Shown here: one piece after another, positions 21,460-30,284 of the stretch
Layout of the letters: the number at the start of each line of letters is the position of its first letter
How positions within the stretch are numbered: the stretch's first letter is position 1
Source: Bordetella sp. FB-8
GTDB lineage: Bacteria; Pseudomonadota; Gammaproteobacteria; Burkholderiales; Burkholderiaceae_B
Direction of reading: 5' to 3'
Assembly: GCF_000382185.1 (NCBI RefSeq)
Contig: NZ_KB907784.1
Coordinates: 1,823,633 to 1,887,632, forward strand
DNA length: 64,000 nt
Program-made: the position numbers and the translations under genes
The notes under the pieces: generated by a model
Databases searched by the model: none
What the model saw: the letters and a program-made list of their open reading frames with translations, nothing else
What the model was told of the DNA's origin: nothing

Positions 21460-22490
21460 AGATCATGATCGTCACCGATGCTTGGGAGCCGCAGGTCAAC
21501 GGCGTGGTGCGCACGCTCAAGAGCACCTCGCGCGAGCTGCGCGCGATCGGGCATGAGGTCGAACTCATCACCCCGCAGGAATTTCGCACGCTGCCGTGCC
21601 CGACCTACCCTGAAATCCGGCTTTCGCTGCTGCCGTACCGGCGCCTGCGCAAACGCATCGACGCCTTCGCGCCCGATGCACTGCACATCGCCACCGAGGG
21701 TCCGCTCGGGCTTGCCGCGCGCCGCTATGCGCATGAGCGCGGACTGCCTTTCACGACGGCTTATCACACGCGCTTTCCCGAATACGTGCAGGCACGCTTT
21801 GGCATCCCGCTTTCCTGGACCTACCGTTTCCTGCACTGGTTCCACGGCGCTTCGCAGGCCGTGATGGCGCCCACGCCCGTGGTCAAGCAGGACCTGGAGA
21901 AATGCGGCTTCGACAACGTTGTCCTGTGGACGCGCGGCGTTGATCTGGACATCTTCCATCCCATGGAATCCAAGGTGCTCGATACAACGCGGCCCATCTT
22001 CCTGTATGTAGGCCGCGTGGCGATCGAGAAGAATGTCGAGGCGTTCCTGGAGCTGGATCTACCGGGCTCCAAATGGGTCGCGGGCACGGGTCCCGTCCTG
22101 GACAAGCTCAAGGCACACTACCCCGACGCCAATTACCTGGGCGTGCTGACGCAGGCAGAGCTGGCCAAAGTCTATGCCGCGGCCGACGTGTTCGTATTTC
22201 CGAGCAAGACGGACACCTTCGGCCTGGTGCTGCTCGAAGCGCTGGCCTGCGGCACGCCGGTGGCGGCCTATCCGGTCACCGGGCCCGTCGATGTGCTGAG
22301 CGGCGGCAACGCCGGCGCGATGAACGAGGATCTGCAGCAGGCCTGCCTGGATGCGCTCAAGATCGAGCGCCGGGCCGCGCGCGCCTGGGCCGAGCGGTTC
22401 TCGTGGCGCGCGGCGTCCGAACAGTTTGCTTCGCATCTGCGGCCGTTGCCCAAGTCCGAACCCGCGCCTACCGAGAAAGCCGTCATTTGA
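21456..22490 (+). CDS. GT4-family glycosyltransferase (Agt-like lipid glycosyltransferase)
   Basis: 344 residues with a GT-B fold: N-terminal MKIMIVTDAWEPQVNGVVRT acceptor side, C-terminal VGRVAIEKNVEAF and SKTDTFGLVLLEALACGTPV donor-sugar motif with the EX7E glutamates. It overlaps its neighbours on both sides (ATGA, TTGA), so it is part of a coupled three-gene unit. With a PlcP-like lipase upstream it probably glycosylates diacylglycerol to make a phosphate-free membrane glycolipid. Sugar donor not determinable; it also resembles GDP-mannose-dependent enzymes. Confidence 0.82.
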   Translation: MKIMIVTDAWEPQVNGVVRTLKSTSRELRAIGHEVELITPQEFRTLPCPTYPEIRLSLLPYRRLRKRIDAFAPDALHIATEGPLGLAARRYAHERGLPFTTAYHTRFPEYVQARFGIPLSWTYRFLHWFHGASQAVMAPTPVVKQDLEKCGFDNVVLWTRGVDLDIFHPMESKVLDTTRPIFLYVGRVAIEKNVEAFLELDLPGSKWVAGTGPVLDKLKAHYPDANYLGVLTQAELAKVYAAADVFVFPSKTDTFGLVLLEALACGTPVAAYPVTGPVDVLSGGNAGAMNEDLQQACLDALKIERRAARAWAERFSWRAASEQFASHLRPLPKSEPAPTEKAVI

Positions 22491-22909
22491 AGAAACCCGA
22501 ACCCTCTACGCTGCCGCCCAACCCGTACAAGGGAAACCGCGGCATCACGCGCGCCTGGCATGCGCTCAAGTATTCGCTGAGCGGCTTTCAGATCGCGATC
22601 CGCGAAGAAAGCGCCTTCCGCCAGGAACTCACGCTGGCGGCCGTCCTGGTGCCGATCGGCCTGCTCGTGCCGGTCGCCCCGGTCGAGCATGCGGTGCTCG
22701 TCGGCGTCGTGCTGCTGGTCCTGGTCGTCGAACTGGCCAACTCCGGCATCGAGGCGGCCGTCGACCGCATTTCGCTCGAGCGGCATGAACTGTCCAAGCG
22801 CGCGAAAGACCTGGGCAGCGCCGCCGTCACGGTCGCGCTCGTCAATTGCGTGCTGGCCTGGGGCTTCATCCTGGGTCCGCAGCTCTGGAACTGGCTGATG
22901 CGCCTCTGA
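22487..22909 (+). CDS. dgkA: Diacylglycerol kinase DgkA
   Basis: 140-residue integral membrane kinase started by a TTG that overlaps the glycosyltransferase stop. Conserved features are REESAFRQE near the N terminus, three hydrophobic helices, ELANSGIEAAVDRI (catalytic and ATP-binding residues) and HELSKRAKDLGSAAV. It recycles diacylglycerol to phosphatidate. Within this operon it would balance the diacylglycerol released by the PlcP-like enzyme. Confidence 0.92.
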   Translation: MKKPEPSTLPPNPYKGNRGITRAWHALKYSLSGFQIAIREESAFRQELTLAAVLVPIGLLVPVAPVEHAVLVGVVLLVLVVELANSGIEAAVDRISLERHELSKRAKDLGSAAVTVALVNCVLAWGFILGPQLWNWLMRL

Positions 22910-22974
22910 GGCCTGCACAAATCGGCGCGCAAGGCAGTCGCAGTATTCTTAGCCTCTTAAAAGAGGAGGCCGCC

Positions 22975-24132
22975 ATGCGTGATTTCGAATTCCAGACCGT
23001 TGCGCACATCACCCTGTCCTACGGCGCCGCGCGCCGCCTGGGCGAACTGCTGCGCGCCCGCTATGCCGCACGGGCGCGGGTGTGCGTGGTTACCGATCGT
23101 TTTCTCAATACCTGCGGCCTCATCCAGCCCGCGCTCGACAGCCTGGCCGCGCAGGGCTGGCAGGTCACGCTCATCGACGACGTGATCGCCGATCCGCCCG
23201 ACCACGTGGTGCTGGACGCGGCCCTGCGTGCGCGCCAGGCGCGGGTCGAGGTGGTGGTGGGTCTGGGAGGCGGCTCGTCCATGGACGTGGCCAAGCTCAT
23301 CGCGGTGCTGGCGACGTCCGATCAGCCGCTGGGCGAGATGTACGGCGTGGGCAAGGTGCGCGGGCCGCGCCTGCCGCTGGTGCAGGTGCCCACCACGGCG
23401 GGCACGGGATCGGAGGTGACCTGCGTCTCCATCGTGACTACCGGCGCCACGACCAAGGCAGGCGTGGTGTCGCCGCACCTGTACGCCGACATGGCCGTGC
23501 TGGACGCCGAGCTCACGCTGGACCTGCCCGCGCCCGTGACGGCCGCCACCGGCATCGACGCCATGGTGCACGCCATCGAGGCCTACACCAGCGCCCATAA
23601 AAAGAACCCGCTGTCGGACGGCTTGGCGCGACAGGCGCTGGCGCTCTTGTCCGGGCATCTGCTACGAGCCTGCCGCGATCCGCACGACCGCCAGGCGCGC
23701 GAGGCCATGCTGCTGGGCGCGATGCTGGCCGGCCAGGCCTTTGCCAATGCGCCGGTGGCGGCGGTGCATGCGCTGGCTTATCCCCTGGGCGGGCATTTCC
23801 ACGTGCCGCACGGTTTGTCCAACTCGCTGGTGCTGCCGCACGTGCTGCGCTTTAACGCGGACGCGGCGCGCGAGCTGTACGCCGAGCTTGCGGCCATCGT
23901 CGTGCCGGGCAGCGCGGGCACGAGCATGCAGCGCTGCGCGGCGTTCATCGACTATTGCGCCGGGCTGTCGCCGCAGACCGGCATTGCCTCGCGTTTGTCG
24001 GAGGTGGGCGTGACCCAGGGCGACCTGGGCCGGCTGGCCGACGACGCGATGCTGCAGACGCGTTTACTCGTGAACAACCCGCGCGACGTGACGCGCGCCG
24101 ATGCGTTTGCGATCTACCAGGCGGCGTATTGA
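22975..24132 (+). CDS. Iron-containing (group III) alcohol dehydrogenase
   Basis: 385 residues. GLGGGSSMDVAKLIA is the NAD(P)-binding motif, PTTAGTGSEVT follows, and metal ligands lie in the AMVHAIEAYTS, AAVHALAYPLGGHFHVPHG segments. An AAGAGGAGG site fixes the start; CCTC/GAGG complementarity just upstream (22953-22966) could partly mask it. Oxidises or reduces an unidentified alcohol/aldehyde pair in the cytoplasm. It is not clearly linked to its neighbours. Confidence 0.9.
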   Translation: MRDFEFQTVAHITLSYGAARRLGELLRARYAARARVCVVTDRFLNTCGLIQPALDSLAAQGWQVTLIDDVIADPPDHVVLDAALRARQARVEVVVGLGGGSSMDVAKLIAVLATSDQPLGEMYGVGKVRGPRLPLVQVPTTAGTGSEVTCVSIVTTGATTKAGVVSPHLYADMAVLDAELTLDLPAPVTAATGIDAMVHAIEAYTSAHKKNPLSDGLARQALALLSGHLLRACRDPHDRQAREAMLLGAMLAGQAFANAPVAAVHALAYPLGGHFHVPHGLSNSLVLPHVLRFNADAARELYAELAAIVVPGSAGTSMQRCAAFIDYCAGLSPQTGIASRLSEVGVTQGDLGRLADDAMLQTRLLVNNPRDVTRADAFAIYQAAY

Positions 24133-24181
24133 CCTGCGCTACCGCTGGCGCGATGTGCGCGGTAATCAGGAAGGCCCGAAG

Positions 24182-25003
24182 ATGACGACCGCTTTCGATT
24201 TGGACGCTTATTTCGAACGCATCCGCTGGTGCGGCAATGCTTTGCCCTCGCTCGAAACGCTGGATGGGCTGATGCGGGCGCATATGAGGCATATCCCGTT
24301 CGAAAACCTCGATGTCCTGCTCGGCCGCCCCGTGCGGCTGGATCTGGACAGTCTTCAGCAAAAGCTGGTGCGCTCGCGGCGCGGCGGCTATTGCTTCGAG
24401 CACATGACGCTGTTTGCGGCGGCGATTGAGGCGCTTGGATTCCAGCCTGCCCGGCATTCGGCGCGCGTCCTGCTGATGTCCCCGCGCCAGAAATCTCCGC
24501 GAACCCATATGTTCCTGACCGTCGCCGTCGAAGAGGGAACCTACGTTCTGGACCCAGGCTTTGGCGGGCCCGCCCCCATGTTCCCGGTGCCGCTCGTGGA
24601 CTGCGGAAGCTCCGGTCCGGCGGACACGACGCACTGGATGTATCGCAAGGATAACGATTGGATTTTGCGGCACCGCCTGGGTAGCGAGCCCGCGGACGCC
24701 TGGGTTTCGACGCTTGAACACGATCTTCCCGTCGATTTCGACATGGCCAATCACTTTACGGCCACGCACCCGAGCTCGCCGTTCGTCAATAATCTGTTCC
24801 TGAGCCTGTTCAAACCCGATGGACGCGTCAGCGTCATGAATCGCTACGTCGCGGTGCGCCAGGGGGATCAGACGCAATCGTTTCAGTTGGCCGATCGCGC
24901 TGCCTTGCGCGCATTGCTCGCCGAGCAATTCGGCCTCGATTTGCCCGAGGTGGATGGCCTGAACGTTCCCATGGTTTCGGAATGGAATGGGACGCAAGCG
25001 TAG
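24182..25003 (+). CDS. nat: Arylamine N-acetyltransferase
   Basis: 273 residues with the catalytic cysteine in RGGYCFEH (~residue 71), histidine in RTHMFLTV and aspartate in VLDPGFGG, giving the NAT triad. Transfers acetyl from acetyl-CoA to arylamines or hydrazines. ATG 24182 follows a GGAAGG site. It lies 49 bases after the Fe-ADH gene and may share its transcript. Confidence 0.92.
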   Translation: MTTAFDLDAYFERIRWCGNALPSLETLDGLMRAHMRHIPFENLDVLLGRPVRLDLDSLQQKLVRSRRGGYCFEHMTLFAAAIEALGFQPARHSARVLLMSPRQKSPRTHMFLTVAVEEGTYVLDPGFGGPAPMFPVPLVDCGSSGPADTTHWMYRKDNDWILRHRLGSEPADAWVSTLEHDLPVDFDMANHFTATHPSSPFVNNLFLSLFKPDGRVSVMNRYVAVRQGDQTQSFQLADRAALRALLAEQFGLDLPEVDGLNVPMVSEWNGTQA

Positions 25004-25143
25004 TCGGCAATGGGATTCGCGATTCGCGGCTGCCTGAAGCAAACCGATAAAGCACACCGTGCCATTTGGCTGTTTTCGATCCGCAGCAGGCGTTGACCGC
25101 CCGGCGTCTTGCGCCAAGTTCGTCTCACCCCAGGAGAATAATC

Positions 25144-25554
25144 ATGCCGGCATTTCAGATTAAGCACTTGGACCACGTTGTCCTCAGGGTTCGGGACCTG
25201 GCGCGTAGCGTGGATTTCTATACGAAGGTACTGGGCTGTTCCGTCAAGAAGAAGAACGATAAATACGCCATGATTCATCTGGGCGCCGGTGGATCCATGA
25301 TCGATCTGGTCGATGTGCAAGGCCCCTTGGGCGCCGCCGGCGGCGAAGCCCCAGGCAAAGAGCGGCGCAATCTCGACCATTTTTGCCTGCGAGTCGATCC
25401 GTTCGATGAAACCGCCATCCTCGAACATCTACAAGCTTTCGGGATTGCCGCGGACAAGGCCGTGATGCGATACGGTGCGGAAGGCGAAGGACTTTCGATC
25501 TATTGCTTCGATCCCGACGGAAATCAAATCGAGCTCAAGGGACCTGCGATTTAG
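25144..25554 (+). CDS. VOC-superfamily metalloenzyme (glyoxalase-like)
   Basis: 136 residues, a single vicinal-oxygen-chelate domain: LDHVVLRVRDLARSVDFYTKVLG at the N terminus, NLDHFCLRV in the second half, and DPDGNQIELKGP at the end, with His/Glu ligands in the usual places. A CAGGAGA site precedes the ATG. Substrate not predictable; it could act on glyoxal-type or antibiotic thiol-linked substrates. It is the last intact gene before the accessory insertion. Confidence 0.85.
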   Translation: MPAFQIKHLDHVVLRVRDLARSVDFYTKVLGCSVKKKNDKYAMIHLGAGGSMIDLVDVQGPLGAAGGEAPGKERRNLDHFCLRVDPFDETAILEHLQAFGIAADKAVMRYGAEGEGLSIYCFDPDGNQIELKGPAI

Positions 25555-25569
25555 GGCAAGGGGAAAAAT

Positions 25570-25623
25570 ATGCCGACAAGCTTGCGTGCAATCCGTTCGG
25601 ACATTACGAAGCTTCATGTGAAT
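25570..25623 (+). pseudogene. Truncated start of a macrodomain (ADP-ribose binding) gene
   Basis: An AAGGGG ribosome site and ATG open MPTSLRAIRSDITKLHV, which matches the first strand of bacterial macrodomains (normally continuing vDAIVNAAN). After about codon 18 the match is lost and the frame reads unrelated residues until a stop near 25806. This looks like a gene cut by insertion of the accessory segment. No matching 3' half was found within the window. Confidence 0.6.
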
Positions 25624-25802
25624 ACTATCGGAGAGCCGTCTCGCATGATCGGCCGATATCGACCCGTTACCGCCATTCACGTCTCGATGGTCAATGTCGG
25701 GTTTGCAGCGATCTCAGCCATTCGCCTTCCTGTATCGTGCGTGCGGTCATGTACACATTGCGGTCATCGACTAAGTTCGTGCGACACCTCACGTATGGTC
25801 TA

Positions 25803-25845
25803 TTGACATAGGACGCCCTATCCAGACGCGATATACTTTTCGGAC
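25803..25845 (+). promoter_or_regulatory. Possible promoter of the accessory operon, leaderless start
   Basis: TTGACA at 25803 and TATACT at 25832 are good hexamers but 23 bases apart, wider than usual. A transcript driven by TATACT would begin about at the ATG (25846), and no ribosome site is visible, suggesting a leaderless mRNA. ATAGG/CCTAT (25808-25821) forms a short inverted repeat between the hexamers that could bind a regulator. Confidence 0.35.
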
Positions 25846-27189
25846 ATGCAGTCAAAGAATAAGCCACCGCTTTTCTTCTACCAAGCGGCGTTGCATGAGA
25901 CTAGTAAGATGACAGCAGAAACAGGCTATGCCGGTCCCCACCTAACGAGATCGGGGCGCACATCAGATCCTTGGGGACGGTACTACACCTCCCCCGAGGT
26001 CAGCCGCTCCCTCATTGAGCGCATCAACGTCCCAAAGCCCAAGCTGGTCCTCGAACTGGGCTCGGGTTCAGGAGCCTTATGCGCCGCCGCAGCAAGCCGC
26101 TGGCAAGCCGCCCGACTCATCACCGTCGATACCGACAAGTACCCCTCTGAACGGGAGAGTGCGCACAGTCTTGGCCAGCCCACCCAGCACAGCCACTTTG
26201 TGCACGATGCGCTCGACGAAGACCTGCCGAACAAGATCGGATTGCGTCTGGGCACCGTTGATGTAGCAGTTTGCAATCCGCCCTACATCCGGCCACGTTG
26301 GCGCGCCGACTTTGGCAGCATCCTCGAAGACGCCGGTCTTTCAGGAACACTGGCCTCATTGCACGATGCTGGAGCGGATCTGCTGTTCCTCGCGCAGAAC
26401 CTTCGGCTCCTGCGCCGTAAGGGAAAGCTGGGTTTGATCCTACCTGACGGCCTAGTTACCGCCGAACGGTTCAGCGGCGTGCGGCGTGCGCTGTTGCGCC
26501 AACATCTGATTGAGCAGGTCGTACAGTTGCCGCGAGGAATCTTCAAAGGCACAGAAGCCCAAACCTATCTGGCCGTGCTGTCCAAGATGGCCGGCGAGAC
26601 TGACCAGCTGACGCTTCGCCAGATGGGCCCAGACGGCCAGCTAAGCCCCACAGTCGACGTTCCGCAGGAACTTGCCGCCAAACGGATGGACTATGCTTTC
26701 CATGCGCAAGCGATCTCTGCACATCACCTGCAAGACGGGTATCGGCGGATTCAAGTAGGCGACGCCCTGACCGATGTGGTTCGTGGATCAATTTGCTCTT
26801 CCGAGATTGGGGGGTTTCCTACCGCCGTTTTTCACCTTGGTGACTTTGCTAAGCCAGATGGCGAAAACACCATTCGCGTCGTGCCCAAGCGTTTTTCACT
26901 CAGCAACCGTGCGGCCAAGACGATTAGCCGTAACGCTTACTTGGCATGGCCTGGTGACATCCTCCTAGCGCGCGTAGGTCGCAATCTAGAGAATCGCCTT
27001 GCCCTGGTGGTCCACGGTCCATGCGTTATCAGCGACTGCATATTTGCACTGCGCACGACCGAGGAGCACCGCGAGCGGCTCTACAGGTTCCTCGAAAGTG
27101 AGGCAGGCCAGCGCGCACGGGCGACCTCGGCCCATGGTGTTGCGGCGCGCTTCTTGTCCAAGCAAAACCTGCTCGAGATTCAGTTTTGA
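25846..27189 (+). CDS. N6-adenine DNA methyltransferase with fused specificity-like domain
   Basis: 447 residues. SAM motif LVLELGSGSGAL (~residue 66) and catalytic CNPPYIRP (~143) identify an N6-adenine methylase of the HsdM/Eco57I/TaqI class. The C-terminal ~150 residues resemble a type I HsdS half: AWPGDILLARVGRNLENRLAL, then HGVAARFLSKQNLLEIQF. One chain may therefore both choose and methylate its site. First gene of a co-oriented trio with lower GC than the surroundings. No restriction nuclease domain is fused. Target site unknown. Confidence 0.82.
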   Translation: MQSKNKPPLFFYQAALHETSKMTAETGYAGPHLTRSGRTSDPWGRYYTSPEVSRSLIERINVPKPKLVLELGSGSGALCAAAASRWQAARLITVDTDKYPSERESAHSLGQPTQHSHFVHDALDEDLPNKIGLRLGTVDVAVCNPPYIRPRWRADFGSILEDAGLSGTLASLHDAGADLLFLAQNLRLLRRKGKLGLILPDGLVTAERFSGVRRALLRQHLIEQVVQLPRGIFKGTEAQTYLAVLSKMAGETDQLTLRQMGPDGQLSPTVDVPQELAAKRMDYAFHAQAISAHHLQDGYRRIQVGDALTDVVRGSICSSEIGGFPTAVFHLGDFAKPDGENTIRVVPKRFSLSNRAAKTISRNAYLAWPGDILLARVGRNLENRLALVVHGPCVISDCIFALRTTEEHRERLYRFLESEAGQRARATSAHGVAARFLSKQNLLEIQF

Positions 27190-27292
27190 AGACCGCTGTG
27201 CGTCATGGCTATTGTTAAAGCCTCGCTGTTCGCCCCTTTGCTGATTGAGCCTATCCCAGGCTCAGTCGGCTCACCCAACCTGTGACGCATAC

Positions 27293-29056
27293 ATGAGTAC
27301 TTCAGCCCTGGACAATGCACCCTCTCTGACACTAGACGAAGAGCGCGAAGTCGAGCAACAATATGAAGAGCGTGCAGACCATCTGGCGCTTGCTGCATTT
27401 CCCTCCAGTACGGCGGTGACAAACGACGCGGAAGAGTGGATCCATTCACTTACGGGGCCTGGCGCAAAGCTGCTGGTAGGCCCGCGCGGTTGCGGCAAGA
27501 CGCACTTGATGCGTTTTGCCTTTACGCAGTGCATCACCGATCCGGATCTGCCCTTGGCGGTCTACATCAACCTGAATCGATACTACACGCTGGAGCCCTT
27601 GCTGCGTCGTCGGCCAGAGGCCATGTCGACGTTCTACGTTTGGGTGCTCGCCAACGTCATGGTTGGCTGCCACGAGTCCATCGAGGCGTTCAGCGCACAA
27701 GGCCTCGTCCGATCTATCGACATCGACGCGCTTCTGGAGTTCAACGAGACAGAGCTTCGGGACCTCATCGGTGCCTACGAGAAGAACCAGCCTCTGAGCA
27801 CGGAACTCGACGAGGTCGCCAGCCGGCTGACGATCGACCGAGTCAAGCAATTGCTCCTCCGCAGCGCAGACACGCTCGGACGTCGGCGGATTGTGCTGCT
27901 GCTCGATGATGCAGCTCTCACTCTCACTCCCGAGTATTTGTCTCACTTTTTCGATATCTATAGGGCGCTGAAAGCTGCCCGAATCGCGCCGAAGGCGTCG
28001 GTCTACCCGGGCACGACGGAGTACGGCCCCAACTTCCACGCGGGGCACGAGGCTGACACAATCTTCGTCTGGAAGCGCGTCACCGACCAAGACTACCTGC
28101 CCTTCATGCTGGACATTGGCGCAAAGCGCTTTCCAGACATGTCCTTGGTTCCTAATGACATCCGAGAGCTACTCGCTTACTGCGCCTTCGGGGTCCCCCG
28201 CGCGTTCATGACGTTGGTCCGGAGCTACCTGAAGAATGTGAAGAGCCAAGGGACGGCTCAGAGCACTTTCAACGTCACCATCGACGAGTTTCTTGCTGAC
28301 CGCGTACGCGAGTACCTGACGCTAAAGGACAAGAAGCCCCAGTTCTCCAGCATCGTTGGCGTCGGCAAGCAGCTTCTAGACAAGATGGTTGAAAGCGTCT
28401 ATGACGCCAACCAGCTTCTACTCGAAGGCAAGACACGCCAGCTGTACATCGGGATCGATGCGTCGGGCGTCAATGACAAGCCGTATGTACAGCGCATGCT
28501 CCTGCTGCTTCAAGAGGCTGGCATGGTTTACGCAGTCTCAGGTGTCTCCCACGGCGATCGCGACTACGTGCGACTTGTACCCCACCTGGCAGCTGTGCAG
28601 GCACGTCGCACCTTCGCAAAGAAGGGCGGCTTCTCGCCGAGGTTTGCGGTCGACATGCTGTCCCGTCCTGACGAGAAACATCCCGTGCGTCGATCGATGT
28701 CCACTCTGCTGGATTCGACCACGCTTGAAGCACTGTGCCTGGACCTTCCGAACTGCCTTAACTGCCAGACCAAGCGCGTAGAGGGCGCTAAGTACTGCTT
28801 CAACTGTGGGGAGAAGCTCACTGATGAATCGACGTACGAAAGGCTCATGCTGGCGCGACTCGCCGATGTGCCGGGGCTAACGCCATGGCAACGAGAAAAA
28901 CTCAGCAGCTCAGACACGTTGCCGCGGACGGTTGGCGAGTTCATCGCTCTGCAGGACCCAGGAACTACGCTGCGCACGATTCATCGCGTTGGCCAAGTGC
29001 GCGCCAAGACCATCATTGATGCTGTTCAAGCTTTTCTTGACGAGTACCTGTCGTGA
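27293..29056 (+). CDS. ORC/CDC6-like AAA-type ATPase with zinc ribbon and C-terminal HhH-like domain
   Basis: 587 residues from ATG 27293; an in-frame TTG at 27245 could add 16. Walker A LLVGPRGCGKTHL is near residue 65 and Walker B IVLLLDDA near 205, with Asp in place of the common Glu. GVPRAFMTLVRSYL resembles a sensor-2/lid arginine. A CXXC-X10-CXXC zinc ribbon (CLNC...CFNC) lies at ~500, followed by RTIHRVGQVRAKTI, which resembles a helix-hairpin-helix. Probably a DNA-responsive ATPase. It lies 103 bases after the methylase and touches the next gene. Not matched by me to a named system. Confidence 0.7.
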   Translation: MSTSALDNAPSLTLDEEREVEQQYEERADHLALAAFPSSTAVTNDAEEWIHSLTGPGAKLLVGPRGCGKTHLMRFAFTQCITDPDLPLAVYINLNRYYTLEPLLRRRPEAMSTFYVWVLANVMVGCHESIEAFSAQGLVRSIDIDALLEFNETELRDLIGAYEKNQPLSTELDEVASRLTIDRVKQLLLRSADTLGRRRIVLLLDDAALTLTPEYLSHFFDIYRALKAARIAPKASVYPGTTEYGPNFHAGHEADTIFVWKRVTDQDYLPFMLDIGAKRFPDMSLVPNDIRELLAYCAFGVPRAFMTLVRSYLKNVKSQGTAQSTFNVTIDEFLADRVREYLTLKDKKPQFSSIVGVGKQLLDKMVESVYDANQLLLEGKTRQLYIGIDASGVNDKPYVQRMLLLLQEAGMVYAVSGVSHGDRDYVRLVPHLAAVQARRTFAKKGGFSPRFAVDMLSRPDEKHPVRRSMSTLLDSTTLEALCLDLPNCLNCQTKRVEGAKYCFNCGEKLTDESTYERLMLARLADVPGLTPWQREKLSSSDTLPRTVGEFIALQDPGTTLRTIHRVGQVRAKTIIDAVQAFLDEYLS

Positions 29057-29058
29057 CC

Positions 29059-29991
29059 ATGAGCAAGAACGCCACGAGTATGTTGGAAACGATCACACCC
29101 TTTCCAGCACCAACCGCAACGAAGCTAGACACGGCCAAGTGGTTCGATGCAGCGCACATACCAATGGTTGAGTCACCAATCGACGAGTTCCGCCGGAACC
29201 TTGCTGAGATCAATAAGCTGTACCTGCAGGCAGAACTGCGCAAGGAATACGTGCCGATGCTCGGGTCACTGGTGTACCTAGGCATGGTTTCAGCAGCAGA
29301 AGGCTATTTCCGTTCGCTACTGCGGCGCCTGATTCGTCAAGACACCGCGTGTGAGGCCAACGCCGCAACGCGAACAGTGACATATGGCGCCGCGATCCAT
29401 CATGAACCCGCGCTGCTTCCTGAGTCCCTACTCGAAGACGTCTCGCTCGCATCGGCCAAGAACGTCTTTAGCGAACTGCGCTCCCTGTGCGGAATTGAGG
29501 TTCCTGACTCGCTTCAGCAGTTGTTCCAGAACTTTGAGGCGATCAGCCAGGTGCGCCATTGCGGCATTCATCGGTTCGGCAAACTCGGCAGCCAGCAGGC
29601 CCTCCGACTCGGAATTGAACAGCACAAGCCACTGCTCGAGAAGCCGTTGGCCCTTCAAGTTGCACAACTACAAGAGATCGCCGACGCACTACAGGCGTTG
29701 ATTCATGCTGTCAACTCGCTGTGCTTCTCCGAGATACTGAAGAGGACACATACGGCTGGCCCGACCGGTCGAGGAAAGAAGAAGCTGTATCAGGAGATCT
29801 GGCAGCAGGACTGGGACGCGGACGAGACAAGGTTCACTGTGTATTACGACATCTTCGCGTCGACGAGCAAGCCTGATCCCTCTGCCCCCGCCAAGGACGT
29901 CTACGGCGCGTTCATGGCTTTCGTAAAGAACTACGACGCTGCGCAGAAGAAGTCCAAAGCAGCAGTTTCGACTGCGGCGCCGGTCAATTGA
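29059..29991 (+). CDS. Putative HEPN-like effector protein
   Basis: 310 residues, largely helical. The segment QVRHCGIHRFG contains R-H-X3-H, the RX4H motif with a polar residue after Arg that marks catalytic HEPN ribonucleases. It lies in a helical region (FEAISQ before, ALQVAQLQEIADALQALIHA after), as expected for HEPN. An upstream GTG (29053) overlaps the ATPase stop; the ATG at 29059 is equally likely. Coupling to the ATPase suggests the ATPase controls it. The HEPN assignment rests on one short motif and helicity, so it is tentative. Confidence 0.5.
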   Translation: MSKNATSMLETITPFPAPTATKLDTAKWFDAAHIPMVESPIDEFRRNLAEINKLYLQAELRKEYVPMLGSLVYLGMVSAAEGYFRSLLRRLIRQDTACEANAATRTVTYGAAIHHEPALLPESLLEDVSLASAKNVFSELRSLCGIEVPDSLQQLFQNFEAISQVRHCGIHRFGKLGSQQALRLGIEQHKPLLEKPLALQVAQLQEIADALQALIHAVNSLCFSEILKRTHTAGPTGRGKKKLYQEIWQQDWDADETRFTVYYDIFASTSKPDPSAPAKDVYGAFMAFVKNYDAAQKKSKAAVSTAAPVN

Positions 29992-30137
29992 TTACTTCTT
30001 CGCTGCGTGAGTTGCGTCGGTCGAGCGGCTATGACGATCAATGACCGGTTTGTGCTAACGCAGCCGTTCGTGGTGCGCAGGGCGAGTGACTCAGATCCAG
30101 CCTGAACCAGACATTTGCGAGTCACCGGCCAACGGCT

Positions 30138-30197
30138 GATCCTGGCCGCTCTCCGACCAATGAGATCGACTCGACGCTCTTCGTCGCGGAAAGGTCG
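30138..30197. repeat. Imperfect ~60-bp direct repeat, copy 1
   Basis: Aligned without gaps to 31406-31465; by hand count 41 of 60 bases match. Shared core: TGGCCGC(T/A)CTCCGACC. The two copies bracket the minus-strand gene at 30285-31262. The rest of the 29992-30284 gap holds no open frame I can support. Confidence 0.5.
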
Positions 30198-30284
30198 CAG
30201 CCCGACCCGTTGCGGCCTTTGGGTGCAAGACTGCATCACAGCGGCGGGATTCGAGTGCACAACGGCCATGCGTAGTGGAAAAAC

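Noticed and set aside
25624-25806. Remainder of the frame after the macrodomain start as a real gene
   Set aside because: It loses all similarity to macrodomains and has no recognisable protein features.
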